A stretch of DNA of 64,000 nt from Paludibacteraceae bacterium (GTDB lineage: Bacteria > Bacteroidota > Bacteroidia > Bacteroidales > Paludibacteraceae). The notes under the pieces are model-generated. The model saw only the letters and a program-made list of their open reading frames with translations. It was not told the origin of the DNA and did no database searches. A program made the translations under genes and the position numbers. Below, piece after piece: positions 35,416 to 44,729 of the stretch. Each line of letters begins with the position of its first letter. Within the stretch, counting starts at the first letter, position 1. The DNA is taken from contig CAJOKE010000003.1 in the NCBI GenBank assembly GCA_905235225.1, positions 18,816 through 82,815 on the forward strand, in the 5' to 3' direction.

Positions 35416-37029
35416 TTAGTGTTTTATAGCCTTGCCCTCATCTATCAGTTTATGCCAGCGCGTCTTGATAAAACGACCCGTATGGCGCGTAAACTCATAT
35501 ATCCAATGATTGAGAATTTCTGTCTCTTCATCCTCAAGATCCTGAACTACTTTCTCCGCATTGTTGTCCGATATAATCAGCAGGCAATCATTCAATTCTA
35601 ATTCCGTATCACCTTTCGGCACAAAGAAAGTGTCATCCCGACGAACCATAATCACCAATGTATGCTCTGGAATAGGAATATTCTTGAGCAGATTACCATT
35701 CGCCAACAGGGATTCATCCACAATGCGTTCGCGCGCAGATGACTCAATTTCTTCCGGCAAATCAAGATCAAAATGAGAAATACGATGTTTCGGGTCGGCA
35801 GGTAATACCAAATGAAGTTTCTTGGCTACCGCACTCAGCGTTGTTCCCTGAACTAAAAGGCTTACTATCGTACACGTGAACACAACATTAAATACCAAAT
35901 CAGCATGAGGAACACCGTTTGCCACACACAGAATGGCAAATATAATCGGTACAGCACCCTTCAAACCAACCCAGCTCACAAACAAACGGTCTGTCTGTTT
36001 GAACTTGCGGAAAGGAAGCATGCAAAGCATCACACTCAGCGGGCGGGAGATAACTACCATCACCAACGAGATAACCAGTGAACTCAACCAAACTTCCAAG
36101 CGGAACAACTCTAACGGACGAACCATCAAACCTAACATAAGGAACATCACCAACTGGCTGAGCCAAGTCAAACCGTCAAAGAAGGATTTCGTCTGGCGTT
36201 TGCGCGTGAACTTGCTGTTCCCGATAATCAAACCGCCTATATATACGGCGAGGTAAGGATTCCCCTTCAGATAATAGGTAGCGGCAAATATAAAAATACA
36301 TGCTGTCAGTACCATAATCGGATACAAACTCTCGTTCGACAAATCTGCACGGTTTAGCAGCCATACTATAAACTTGCCGAATATAAAGCCCATTACTGCA
36401 CCCATTACCAATTGGATAAGAATGTCCTGGAATATTGTCAACGCATTGACTCCCTCACCGGGATTGGTCACAATACTGATCAATGTGATTGTCAGTATAT
36501 ACGCCATCGGATCATTCGCACCTGACTCTAACTCCAACAGCGGACGAAGATTATGCTTCAGCTTGATACCGTTGGTACGGAGTATGGAAAACACACTCGC
36601 CGAATCCGTGGAAGACATCGTTGCCGCTATCAACAACGCTGCCCATATGCCGATTTCCGCTTTCGCCCAGCCGAATATCAGCCAGGTCAGAACGCCCGTA
36701 ATAACACAGGTTAATAATACACCGATGGTCGCCAGCGTTAATCCGGGAGCCAGTACAGGCTGAATATCCGACACCTTGGTATCCATGCCGCCGGAGAACA
36801 ATATCACGCATAGTGCTATTGTTCCAATGGCTTGCGCACTACCGATATTCACCATATACCCCACTGCATCCGAACCGAACCAGCCGCCTATGCCGTTCGG
36901 ACCGAATAACATTCCGACTCCTAAAAACAATAACAAAGCCGGTACACCGAAACGATAACCTATCTTGTCAGTAAAAATACTCGCAAAGAATAGCAATGAC
37001 AAAATTAGTAAAACAAATTCTACTTGCAT
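35416..37029 (-). CDS. Potassium/proton antiporter, CPA1 family (NhaP2-like)
   Basis: 537 residues. About a dozen membrane segments occupy 1-400, including the ion-site region with SSTDSASVFSILRTNG and GANDPMAYIL. The soluble C-terminal RCK_C/TrkA-C-like domain contains PIPEHTLVIMVRRDDTFFVPKGDTEL. The layout matches NhaP2/CvrA antiporters that expel K+ or Na+. It lies 44 bp after the thioredoxin gene and 16 bp before the epimerase gene. Confidence 0.92.
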   Translation of the reverse strand: MQVEFVLLILSLLFFASIFTDKIGYRFGVPALLLFLGVGMLFGPNGIGGWFGSDAVGYMVNIGSAQAIGTIALCVILFSGGMDTKVSDIQPVLAPGLTLATIGVLLTCVITGVLTWLIFGWAKAEIGIWAALLIAATMSSTDSASVFSILRTNGIKLKHNLRPLLELESGANDPMAYILTITLISIVTNPGEGVNALTIFQDILIQLVMGAVMGFIFGKFIVWLLNRADLSNESLYPIMVLTACIFIFAATYYLKGNPYLAVYIGGLIIGNSKFTRKRQTKSFFDGLTWLSQLVMFLMLGLMVRPLELFRLEVWLSSLVISLVMVVISRPLSVMLCMLPFRKFKQTDRLFVSWVGLKGAVPIIFAILCVANGVPHADLVFNVVFTCTIVSLLVQGTTLSAVAKKLHLVLPADPKHRISHFDLDLPEEIESSARERIVDESLLANGNLLKNIPIPEHTLVIMVRRDDTFFVPKGDTELELNDCLLIISDNNAEKVVQDLEDEETEILNHWIYEFTRHTGRFIKTRWHKLIDEGKAIKH

Positions 37030-37073
37030 ATTATCTTGAAATATTACACACCCGCTGAAATATTCACATCGGA

Positions 37074-37490
37074 TTATTTCAGTAAGTGTTCGTCTATGAT
37101 TTTGATGATTTCTTCTTTGGGATAAAGACCTTTAAGCAGAATCGGCTGACCCTCTACGGGGACGTATAACACTTGTGGAATACTGTTAATCTGGAATATA
37201 TATGCCAACTCACGCTCCTGCTCGGTATCTGCCTTGTAGAAATTCACTTTCCCCGCATACTGATTGGATAATTCTTCCATAATCGGAGCAAGACGCTTGC
37301 ACGGACCGCACCAAGTGGTGTAGAAATCAATTACACATGGCTTCTTGCCCAAATACTTCCAGTCCTTTTCATGAACATAATCAAACACTTCTTTCTTGAA
37401 CTGTTCAGTACTGATGTACGACACACCTTCTGCCATTGATAAGGCGGAGAATAGCGTCAAAACGAAAAATAATACAGACTTTTTTATCAT
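37074..37490 (-). CDS. Exported thioredoxin-like protein
   Basis: 138 residues. A signal peptide (KKSVLFFVLTLFSALSMA) is followed by a thioredoxin fold with redox motif TWCGPCKRLAPIMEEL and the cis-Pro in INSIPQVLYV. Likely a periplasmic disulfide reductant. It is first in its operon. Confidence 0.92.
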   Translation of the reverse strand: MIKKSVLFFVLTLFSALSMAEGVSYISTEQFKKEVFDYVHEKDWKYLGKKPCVIDFYTTWCGPCKRLAPIMEELSNQYAGKVNFYKADTEQERELAYIFQINSIPQVLYVPVEGQPILLKGLYPKEEIIKIIDEHLLK

Positions 37491-37510
37491 AACTGTTCAA
37501 AATTAGCCCG

Positions 37511-37542
37511 CAAAGGTACTAAATTATTTGCACATGCACAAA
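37511..37542 (-). promoter_or_regulatory. Promoter of the thioredoxin-antiporter-epimerase operon
   Basis: Minus strand TTTG (37542-37539), a 20-bp spacer, TACCTTTG (37518-37511). The -33 box is one end of TTTGCACATGCACAAA (37527-37542), shared with the divergent aroB promoter. Confidence 0.82.
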
Positions 37543-37558
37543 ATTTGTTGTACTTTTG
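37527..37558 (+). promoter_or_regulatory. Promoter of aroB
   Basis: TTTG (37527-37530), a 20-bp spacer, TACTTTTG (37551-37558). The in-frame start at 37528 lies inside this promoter, so the ATG at 37576 is the real one. Confidence 0.82.
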
Positions 37559-37575
37559 CACAAAAATTGTGCCAA

Positions 37576-38544
37576 ATGACACTCATTCAAAGGCTGCAAG
37601 ACCACATAAACCAATATACAGATCGGCAGATTTTCATTCTGCAGGACAATAATATCACTATCCGCCTGCCATTCCCGACTATGCTCATCAATGCTTGTGA
37701 AGCAAACAAAAGCATCACTTCCGCCATGGACATTTGGCAGTGGCTCACTGCGCAGGGAGCAACACGACAGGCACTGCTCATCAACATCGGCGGGGGAACA
37801 GTCTCTGATTTGGGAGGATTCGTTGCAGCCGCTTACCTGCGCGGAATTGATTATGTGAACATCCCTACTACACTGCTTGCTATGACGGATGCCGCCATCG
37901 GTGGAAAAACTGCGGTCAATTTCGATGGCCTGAAAAACCGTATCGGCTTCTTCAAGCAACCTCTGGAAACAATCACTGACACGGAATTTCTCAATACCCT
38001 GCCGCCCGACGAACTGCTTTCCGGCTATGCAGAAGTGATTAAAACCGCACTTCTCATAAGCGACAACACGTTTGCCGATGCCGTCAACTCCATTGACACG
38101 GACATTTCTCCGGAACTGTTAACAGCATGCCAGCATTTCAAACAATCCGTCGTAGAGCGTGATCCAATGGAAAAAGGACTGCGCCGGATACTTAACTTGG
38201 GACATACCGTCGGACATGCACTGGAAGAAAAAACAGGTGCCAAACACGGATATTGTGTACTCTGGGGTCTCGTGGCAGAATTATACCTCAGCGTCATACT
38301 GCTCGGTTGCCCTAAATCTGTCCTACAGCAATTGGTATCTGTCATGCTGGAATACTACGGCAGACCACAATGCAACTGCAAAGAGCAAAGCGAACTCATT
38401 GCACTCATGAGAAAAGACAAAAAGAACAACACCGAAAACAATATCACCTTCACACTGCTCAAAAAAATTGGCGACCCGGTAATCAACCAAGTCGCCGAAC
38501 AAAAGGTAATCGAGGAAGCCCTCGACTACCTGTTTTCATTATAA
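37576..38544 (+). CDS. aroB: 3-dehydroquinate synthase
   Basis: 322 residues from the ATG at 37576, somewhat shorter than the usual ~350. NAD and substrate motifs: NIGGGTVSDLGGFVAAAYLRGIDY (glycine loop), IPTTLLAMTDAAIGGKTAVN, and the metal-binding LNLGHTVGHALE with KHGYCVLWGL. It closes the ring in the shikimate pathway. The stop is 1 bp from the convergent stop of the next gene. Confidence 0.95.
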   Translation: MTLIQRLQDHINQYTDRQIFILQDNNITIRLPFPTMLINACEANKSITSAMDIWQWLTAQGATRQALLINIGGGTVSDLGGFVAAAYLRGIDYVNIPTTLLAMTDAAIGGKTAVNFDGLKNRIGFFKQPLETITDTEFLNTLPPDELLSGYAEVIKTALLISDNTFADAVNSIDTDISPELLTACQHFKQSVVERDPMEKGLRRILNLGHTVGHALEEKTGAKHGYCVLWGLVAELYLSVILLGCPKSVLQQLVSVMLEYYGRPQCNCKEQSELIALMRKDKKNNTENNITFTLLKKIGDPVINQVAEQKVIEEALDYLFSL

Positions 38545-38545
38545 T

Positions 38546-40084
38546 TTATTTTACGCGGATACCCTGAACATTATAGACATTACCCTCGCGGATGATGTAC
38601 ATATGTCCTTCGTGCATAACCTTAGTAGCCGCAGCATCAAAGGTCACGTTCTCAATAGCTTGGTCAGGATCAGGATCCGGGTCTGGGTCTGGATCAGGTT
38701 GCGGCGTTGCACCCTTGACAAACAACTTCAACGTCTGCTCCTTGATGTTATTGCTAAGTTCTTCTTTTGCTGTTAATGTATAAGCACGGAATGAGCCATT
38801 ATAATGACCAAGATAGCGAGTCAATTCGCCGTCATTGGTAGTCATATAACTTGCTTTCAGATAACCGGTGTTAGCATCCAGTTGCCAACGGTATCCGATA
38901 GAATCCCAGCCGGCCTCTGTCTTTGGTTCAAATTTCTTCACACGGACACCGTCATTATTACTTTTGGCACCGGATACATAGAGGATAACACCTTCTTCAG
39001 CACCCTTTGGCGCAAACATAATACCGGCATCTGTTACGTCAGCGACAAATACCACAGCATCTGTTGCCGGTACAATAGTCTTTTCAATAATTCCGCCGGA
39101 AATTGCCTTCGGACCTGAACCGCTGGCACCCGAAGCATCCATTATATAAGGAATGCCTACACTATCCACTGTCATAGTGATGATTACCTCGTCACCTGAT
39201 TTAATGTCGGCATAAGTACTCTGTGCGAAATCTGACTTCTGAGCCGCTGTAACAGTAAGTTTGCAGGTTGCACTCTTTTCACCATCAACAGATTTAACGG
39301 TAATAATTGCTTCACCGGCAGACAATGTTGTTACAAACCCTGTCTCACTTACTACTGCAACTTGCTCGTTTGAGGAAGACCATGTCACCGATTTGTCATC
39401 TGCGTTGTCAGGCAGTACGGTTGCAGAGAGTTGCAATGTCTCAAATGCCGCTAATGTTTGCTCCGTAACATCCAGACTGACAGACTCAACATGTGTAACC
39501 TGTTGACCGCTACCATCATCCACATAAGTAAGAATAGCACTATATAAGAATGGTGTTGGAGAGCCTTTTTCTCCTTTCAGACCTGATACACGAACAAAAT
39601 TCATGTCGGTTAAATCAACAGTTGCCTTACGATATACAACATCTTCAGGATCGCCGACTTTTTGATCTGCGTAAGTAATAAGTTGGATAGTCTCATCTGA
39701 TGCTGTCAAATTAACCGGATTCAAGTCATCAGCTGCGGTACCAACTGCTACTTCAATCATAGCCTCATCGTTCACAATCAACTCCAAAGAAACAAGTTTC
39801 ATGGAATTCTTGTTGATAAAATGCCCTGACTCCTTCTTGATTTGTAAAACTTGGTCAGCCGCATAACCGGTAGGGGTATTGTTATTTGTACGCATAATGT
39901 CTTGTGCCAGGAAAATAACGCCATCAACAGTAATAGTTGCCTCTTTATCTTTGAGGTCACCATAACCACCCTTGGCTACGCCGGCGGCTTCTGCATTGGC
40001 ATTATTCCATGTTGATGTTTTGTTGTCCGCGAAGGCAAACACACTAATAGCCATTGCGGCTAAAAGGAATAGTTGTTTTTTCAT
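38546..40084 (-). CDS. Secreted Ig-like (Big_2) protein with Bacteroidales C-terminal tail
   Basis: 512 residues with signal peptide (QLFLLAAMAISVFAFA). Residues ~20-195 form a beta domain homologous to the 40295 gene product (YAADQVLQIKKESGHFINKN-type segment). A bacterial Ig-like group 2 domain (~200-285, VTWSSSNEQVAVVSETG) follows. The next part (~285-460) resembles the N-terminus of the 41118 gene product. A (DP)n linker leads to the tail GHMYIIREGNVYNVQGIRVK, also present in both neighbours. Extracellular; function unknown. Confidence 0.8.
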   Translation of the reverse strand: MKKQLFLLAAMAISVFAFADNKTSTWNNANAEAAGVAKGGYGDLKDKEATITVDGVIFLAQDIMRTNNNTPTGYAADQVLQIKKESGHFINKNSMKLVSLELIVNDEAMIEVAVGTAADDLNPVNLTASDETIQLITYADQKVGDPEDVVYRKATVDLTDMNFVRVSGLKGEKGSPTPFLYSAILTYVDDGSGQQVTHVESVSLDVTEQTLAAFETLQLSATVLPDNADDKSVTWSSSNEQVAVVSETGFVTTLSAGEAIITVKSVDGEKSATCKLTVTAAQKSDFAQSTYADIKSGDEVIITMTVDSVGIPYIMDASGASGSGPKAISGGIIEKTIVPATDAVVFVADVTDAGIMFAPKGAEEGVILYVSGAKSNNDGVRVKKFEPKTEAGWDSIGYRWQLDANTGYLKASYMTTNDGELTRYLGHYNGSFRAYTLTAKEELSNNIKEQTLKLFVKGATPQPDPDPDPDPDPDQAIENVTFDAAATKVMHEGHMYIIREGNVYNVQGIRVK

Positions 40085-40193
40085 AATACAGATAAATAAT
40101 TAAGTTAATAAAAAATTAGGAATGTGCCTAATGGCACGTAGAAACAAATATTAGGAATAGATGGGTGTATCCAAAACCGGATTGTGACGTACT

Positions 40194-40226
40194 GAATGCG
40201 AACGTGATGCGAACGAGATGCGAACG
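40194..40226. repeat. 11-bp tandem array (three units ending atgcgaacg)
   Basis: Units start at 40194, 40205 and 40216 (gaatgcgaacg, tgatgcgaacg, agatgcgaacg). The array lies between two genes of the same strand, 110 bp ahead of the 40084 start. Confidence 0.75.
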
Positions 40227-40244
40227 GGAGTAGCTGTCAAAGTA

Positions 40245-40276
40245 TAAAAAAGGTGAGCCAATCGATTTGACACACC
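40245..40276 (-). terminator. Probable terminator after the 40295 gene
   Basis: On the minus strand a ten-bp stem with two mismatches (ggtgtgtcaa / ttggctcacc) is followed by a run of six T. Confidence 0.65.
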
Positions 40277-40294
40277 CTCTATTCCATATGTAGA

Positions 40295-40969
40295 TTATTC
40301 AACTACTTGACCAACCGTGTTGTAACGAACGCCGTCACGTACAATAACGACTTGACCGTTGTAAATGGTCTTGTAAGCCTTTGCAGAAGCTTCAATGTTT
40401 TCTACTGCAGAACCTTTATCTTCATAAGTGATAACTGCACTAAATACCTGAACGGTTGCACCTGATGCCCCAACTTTGACAAAATTCTTATCTGACAAAT
40501 TAACCTCTACTTTTTTATAAGTAACAGTTTCAGGGGCTCCAACTTGTTTATTAACATATGTTAATAATTGGATATCATTATCTACAGGCGACAAAGTAAC
40601 AGGAGATAAATCATCAGCATCTGTTCCAACCGAAATCTCAATATTTTCAGCCTTATCTACTATCACCACCAAAGACTTCAATTGTAATGCTTCTTTATTC
40701 ATAAAATAACCTGCGGCGGTCTTACGTATTTGAATAAGTTGAGAAGCAGCATAACCGGAAGGTGTATTATTCGCATTTCTACAAATACCATAAGCCACAA
40801 AATCCAAACCATCAATTGTAACTTCTCCCGGTGCATCTTTTATACTGCCATAACTTCCTTGTCCTAAAACTTCTGCTGCATTTTCAGCATTTACAGTAAC
40901 AGTCACATCCGTAGCCATCATACTACCTGCAAAAAGAATTGCAGCAAAAACAGAGAAAATCTTTTTCAT
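40295..40969 (-). CDS. Secreted protein, short paralogue of the neighbouring genes
   Basis: 224 residues. A signal peptide (FSVFAAILFAGSMMA) precedes one beta domain that matches residues 20-195 of the 38546 product: GQGSYGSIKD, IDGLDFVAYGI, NNTPSGYAASQLIQIRK and FVKVGASG. After a short link it ends with the shared tail GQVVIVRDGVRYNTVGQVVE. It lacks the Ig and middle domains. The stretch is more AT-rich than its neighbours. It has its own promoter and a terminator, so it is a separate unit. Function unknown. Confidence 0.8.
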   Translation of the reverse strand: MKKIFSVFAAILFAGSMMATDVTVTVNAENAAEVLGQGSYGSIKDAPGEVTIDGLDFVAYGICRNANNTPSGYAASQLIQIRKTAAGYFMNKEALQLKSLVVIVDKAENIEISVGTDADDLSPVTLSPVDNDIQLLTYVNKQVGAPETVTYKKVEVNLSDKNFVKVGASGATVQVFSAVITYEDKGSAVENIEASAKAYKTIYNGQVVIVRDGVRYNTVGQVVE

Positions 40970-41044
40970 AAAAACAATAGATTTAAAAAGTTAATAATTA
41001 AGTTAATTATATTGGTTAGCAATATATTTTCCACTTATTCGGTG

Positions 41045-41076
41045 CAAAGTTACTAAAAAGTAACATTCGCACCAAA
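41045..41076 (-). promoter_or_regulatory. Promoter of the 40295 gene
   Basis: Minus strand TTTG (41076-41073), a 20-bp spacer, TAACTTTG (41052-41045). The spacer end and the -7 box include the inverted repeat gttac/gtaac. Leader about 70 nt. Confidence 0.75.
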
Positions 41077-41117
41077 TATTTTATATTCAAAGTCACAGAA
41101 TTATGTTATAAAACATA

Positions 41118-43148
41118 TTATTCCATTCTTTGTCCTGTAATAGTATAGATTTGTCCGCACCGATTTATCCGAATTTGTCCATCCCGCAATATCTTTACTA
41201 CTGCAGCCGCCTCACTCGGCATAGTGTCGCCACCAACTTGCTCTAACGAAGTCGGTACAGGCATTTCGTCCAGATAATACTTGCTTGTTTTGCTGACACC
41301 GGGCTGACCGCCGTAATTGGATAGCACGCCATATACCCATACTTCCTTTCCTATATTTTCAGGATTGGATACTACATTCAGATATGTACGGATCTTCCCT
41401 TGCGGCAGCTCAACGAATGTCATCTTCGCGGGATCTGTTTCATCCTTGGAATCAGCGATAGCTATAGCATTGGTTGACTCGCCGCTTAGTGTACGAATCT
41501 TGATATTCGGCTCGAAACCGTTTATGATATAGCCGTGTACCCAAGCCTTCCATCCCGGATTACCCAGTTGGTGTACATCTGCCACAGAGTAGGGATTTGT
41601 GTTTGTGCCGTCTGCTGACACATTGGCAATAGCATAGTGGACTGTCATAATATCAGACTTGACGCCATCCTTAACAGCAATCGCACGGATAGTCATGGTT
41701 TTATCCACCGGAATTATTGAACTATATGCCGGAGAACTCTCCGTCGGACGGGAACCATCCAACGTATAGTGGATTGCTGCACCTTCCGTATAACAGGACA
41801 ATGCAACCGACTGCGCAGACTTGTATAATCCGCCGGGAACTGACACGTCCGGCACCTCCGGCGCGCCGGGAACAATATCATAGACATCAATGGTCGTCAC
41901 ACGCGCTGCATGATCACTGAGTACCGTCAAATCATACTGCGTTCCGGCAGCGCGCGCCTCACGCTGAATAATATACGTGTTTTCTTCTACCGAACCGACA
42001 GTGGCTGTACTCACAGCCTTTCCATCAACCATAATATTCATTTCGTCCTGTTCGGATGCCATGGGATGACCGGTTACGACAATCTTGGAAACATTATAAT
42101 CGAATACCGGCAGACTGATCGCCGCATTCTTCTTGCCGAACAGCAAATAACTGCCACCCCATGTATAAAGGGCATAACCGCCGTTATTCTCAATATTGCC
42201 CGTTCCGACAATGGAAATGGTCATTCCGTCATAGGAGAAAGATTGTTTGTCCAAGGTTCTGTTTTTAGGCAACTTCCACGGATTGGCACTATCCGTAAAA
42301 TCTATTGTCGCCTTCGGAGCATGTCCTTCAAACTCGGCAGTTACGGTAACAGCATATTCCTGCATCAGGAATTGGTTGTCTTCAACCGCTACAGCAACAT
42401 CTTTCTCGCCATCATTATACACTAGTGCCAAAGACCCCTCTACATAATCATATCCTTTCTCTGCAGAAACAGATACTTCAATTACAGCCCCTTTTCCCGC
42501 CTTGGGATATGCTACGGCAAGTGTGCCGCCTTCTACCTTATCCACAGTAATATCATACTTCGGTTGTGAAGGATCGCCGGTAGGACTATACACATACAAT
42601 GCAAACTCCTCATCCTGAATCATCTTATAATAATTGGAAGTTTTGGATGCCGAATAGGCATAGTGGCAAAATACTTTGAAATCACTGGCATCATCCGCCT
42701 TGCGATATATACCAAGATACTCTTTTGTCCCATTTAGCTCGGCATAAAAATGTTTGTGTTCCTCATCATAGTTCCATATAAATGCGGCAGACTTGGAAGG
42801 TGTTCCGACACGGATACCGTCTTTATTTGCCGAAACCATGTAAAGTTGTTTGCCGTCTTCGCGGGTGAATATATACCCGCCCTCTGCAGGTTCTACAAAA
42901 AAGACGTACTTCCCGTCAGGATTGGCAATGGCATCTTCGACAGGCGTAATCACATCCGGAACCGGAGATTTGCCCGTAGCATCATCACCATTCAGGGCAT
43001 AAACAGTACCGTCATAACTGATGGTAACCACCACTTGGTCACCTGCAACCATTTTTTCAAAGTCGGCATTGTCTGACTTTGAGAATGTGACAGCCTGTAA
43101 TGAAACTGCAAAAGCTGCGAATAGCAGCACAAAGTAGTGTTTTTTCAT
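41118..43148 (-). CDS. Secreted multidomain protein with chitobiase-like domain
   Basis: 676 residues with signal peptide. N-terminal domain (~20-200) resembles the middle of the 38546 product (GDQVVVTISYDGTVYAL, KDGIRVGTPSK). A beta domain and a region with FDYNVSKIVVTGHP follow. A chitobiase/hexosaminidase C-terminal-type domain carries IHYTLDGSRPTESSPAY. An OB-like domain comes next (WKAWVHGYIINGFEP, VWVYGVLSNYGG). The tail GQIRINRCGQIYTITGQRME is shared with its two neighbours. It lies 36 bp after trxB and could be read from the ftsK promoter. Probably on the cell surface; role unknown. Confidence 0.8.
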   Translation of the reverse strand: MKKHYFVLLFAAFAVSLQAVTFSKSDNADFEKMVAGDQVVVTISYDGTVYALNGDDATGKSPVPDVITPVEDAIANPDGKYVFFVEPAEGGYIFTREDGKQLYMVSANKDGIRVGTPSKSAAFIWNYDEEHKHFYAELNGTKEYLGIYRKADDASDFKVFCHYAYSASKTSNYYKMIQDEEFALYVYSPTGDPSQPKYDITVDKVEGGTLAVAYPKAGKGAVIEVSVSAEKGYDYVEGSLALVYNDGEKDVAVAVEDNQFLMQEYAVTVTAEFEGHAPKATIDFTDSANPWKLPKNRTLDKQSFSYDGMTISIVGTGNIENNGGYALYTWGGSYLLFGKKNAAISLPVFDYNVSKIVVTGHPMASEQDEMNIMVDGKAVSTATVGSVEENTYIIQREARAAGTQYDLTVLSDHAARVTTIDVYDIVPGAPEVPDVSVPGGLYKSAQSVALSCYTEGAAIHYTLDGSRPTESSPAYSSIIPVDKTMTIRAIAVKDGVKSDIMTVHYAIANVSADGTNTNPYSVADVHQLGNPGWKAWVHGYIINGFEPNIKIRTLSGESTNAIAIADSKDETDPAKMTFVELPQGKIRTYLNVVSNPENIGKEVWVYGVLSNYGGQPGVSKTSKYYLDEMPVPTSLEQVGGDTMPSEAAAVVKILRDGQIRINRCGQIYTITGQRME

Positions 43149-43184
43149 AATGGTAAAATTTTAATGGTTAATTATTGGTTCGTA

Positions 43185-44141
43185 TTAAAGCGATTTCAAG
43201 TATTTATCGGCGTCCAATGCAGCCCTGCAACCGGACCCCGCAGCAACAATTGCCTGTCTGTAACGCGGGTCACAGCAATCTCCGGCAGCAAAAACTCCGG
43301 GACAACCGATACATGCCTGCGAATCCGCAGCCACTTTCAGATAGCCTTCTTGATCCGTCTCTAATTGGTCACGGAATAATTGGGTATTCGGATGGTGACC
43401 GATAGCAAGGAAGAATCCGTCTATCGCTATATGGTGTACTTGTTCATCAGGTTCACCTTTACGATAAACAAGGTCAGCACCTTGTACCTTTCCTTCCCCG
43501 GTTAGCTGAAGCGTATTATGCTCAAACAAAACCTCTATCTTAGGATGATTAAGTACCCTGTCCTGCATAATTTGCGAAGCCCGCAGGAACGGTTTGCGAA
43601 CAATCAGATACACTTTTTCACATAGGTTAGCCAAATACTGGGCTTCTTCACACGCCGTATCACCGCCTCCGACAACGGCGACTGTCTTTTTGCGGTAAAA
43701 GAATCCGTCACATGTAGCACATGCGCTGACACCACGTCCACGGTATGTTTCTTCAGACGGGATTCCAAGATACTTGGCAGATGCACCGGTAGCGATTATC
43801 AAAGATTTGGTCTCATACAAATCCGTATCTTCAACCCATACCTTATGGCATGTTTCGGCTTTACCTTCAATATAACCAACCTGGCTCAACTCCACTTTGG
43901 TAACAACCCCAGATACAAACTTTGTACCGAAGCGTTCGGCTTGCCGACGCAGATCATCCATCATCTGGAACGGCTCAACACCATCAGGATAGCCGGGAAA
44001 ATTCTCCACTTCAGTTGTGGTCATCAACTGACCGCCAAGTTGCGGTCCCTCAATAAGGATCGGGGAAAGATTGGCACGTGCTGCATAAATGGCAGCTGTA
44101 TATCCGGCGGGACCGGAACCGATAATAAGTAGGTTATTCAT
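43185..44141 (-). CDS. trxB: Thioredoxin reductase (NADPH)
   Basis: 318 residues. FAD motif IIGSGPAGYTAAIYAARA, redox pair CATC (in SACATCDGFFY), NADPH-binding VVGGGDTACEEAQYL and the closing GVFAAGDCCDPRYRQAI are present. It reduces thioredoxin, possibly feeding the exported thioredoxin system. It lies 15 bp after lolA. Confidence 0.96.
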   Translation of the reverse strand: MNNLLIIGSGPAGYTAAIYAARANLSPILIEGPQLGGQLMTTTEVENFPGYPDGVEPFQMMDDLRRQAERFGTKFVSGVVTKVELSQVGYIEGKAETCHKVWVEDTDLYETKSLIIATGASAKYLGIPSEETYRGRGVSACATCDGFFYRKKTVAVVGGGDTACEEAQYLANLCEKVYLIVRKPFLRASQIMQDRVLNHPKIEVLFEHNTLQLTGEGKVQGADLVYRKGEPDEQVHHIAIDGFFLAIGHHPNTQLFRDQLETDQEGYLKVAADSQACIGCPGVFAAGDCCDPRYRQAIVAAGSGCRAALDADKYLKSL

Positions 44142-44156
44142 TTTGGTTTGTTGTTA

Positions 44157-44729
44157 TTAGCGAATGTCGTTCACATATGCAGTAGGGAAATCCTGTTGGG
44201 TTAATTGGTAACTGATATCGGATTCACTGCCACTTGTGAGATATTTGGTATTACGGAGAATCAGTGATGTCGTTTTCTTGCCTTCCTTTATTTCAAGACG
44301 CACAGGAAGATTATTCTCGTCTATCGTCAATGTAAAACGCTGGATACCAACCGTCTGGTCTTTGGGAGTGAGTGTTATAATCATCTTGTTATCATTCATC
44401 CTGCGCTCCGTCACATTGCATACGGCACTCAGTGCTTTGGCATATAAGAACGGATTGGTTTCCAACAAATCCTGCTCGGTTGGCGTGGACAAAGTCAGTT
44501 CATCCGTATCCTCTTGATATATATATAAGGTCTTGCCGTCATAGGCTGCCTGCATATCAAAAACAGACAGCCGGAAAGACTTGCCGTGCATTATAATAGA
44601 CCCCGTATGGTTTATCGGCTGAGAGGCGTCAGCGGCTATGGATAGTGTAAAATCACTCTCCAAGGTCTTCGTTTCCAAAGATGTAAGAAACGAAGAAAGA
44701 GCCGTTAATATGATTAGTAATATTTTCAT
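44157..44729 (-). CDS. lolA: LolA-like periplasmic lipoprotein carrier
   Basis: 190 residues. A signal peptide (ILLIILTALSSFLTS) is followed by the LolA beta-sandwich pattern: TLESDFTLSI, GSIIMHGKSFRLSV, AYDGKTLYIYQED and FTLTIDENNLPVRLEI. LolA carries lipoproteins from the inner to the outer membrane. Its start overlaps the ftsK stop by 4 bp, as I recall for other Bacteroidota. Confidence 0.87.
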   Translation of the reverse strand: MKILLIILTALSSFLTSLETKTLESDFTLSIAADASQPINHTGSIIMHGKSFRLSVFDMQAAYDGKTLYIYQEDTDELTLSTPTEQDLLETNPFLYAKALSAVCNVTERRMNDNKMIITLTPKDQTVGIQRFTLTIDENNLPVRLEIKEGKKTTSLILRNTKYLTSGSESDISYQLTQQDFPTAYVNDIR

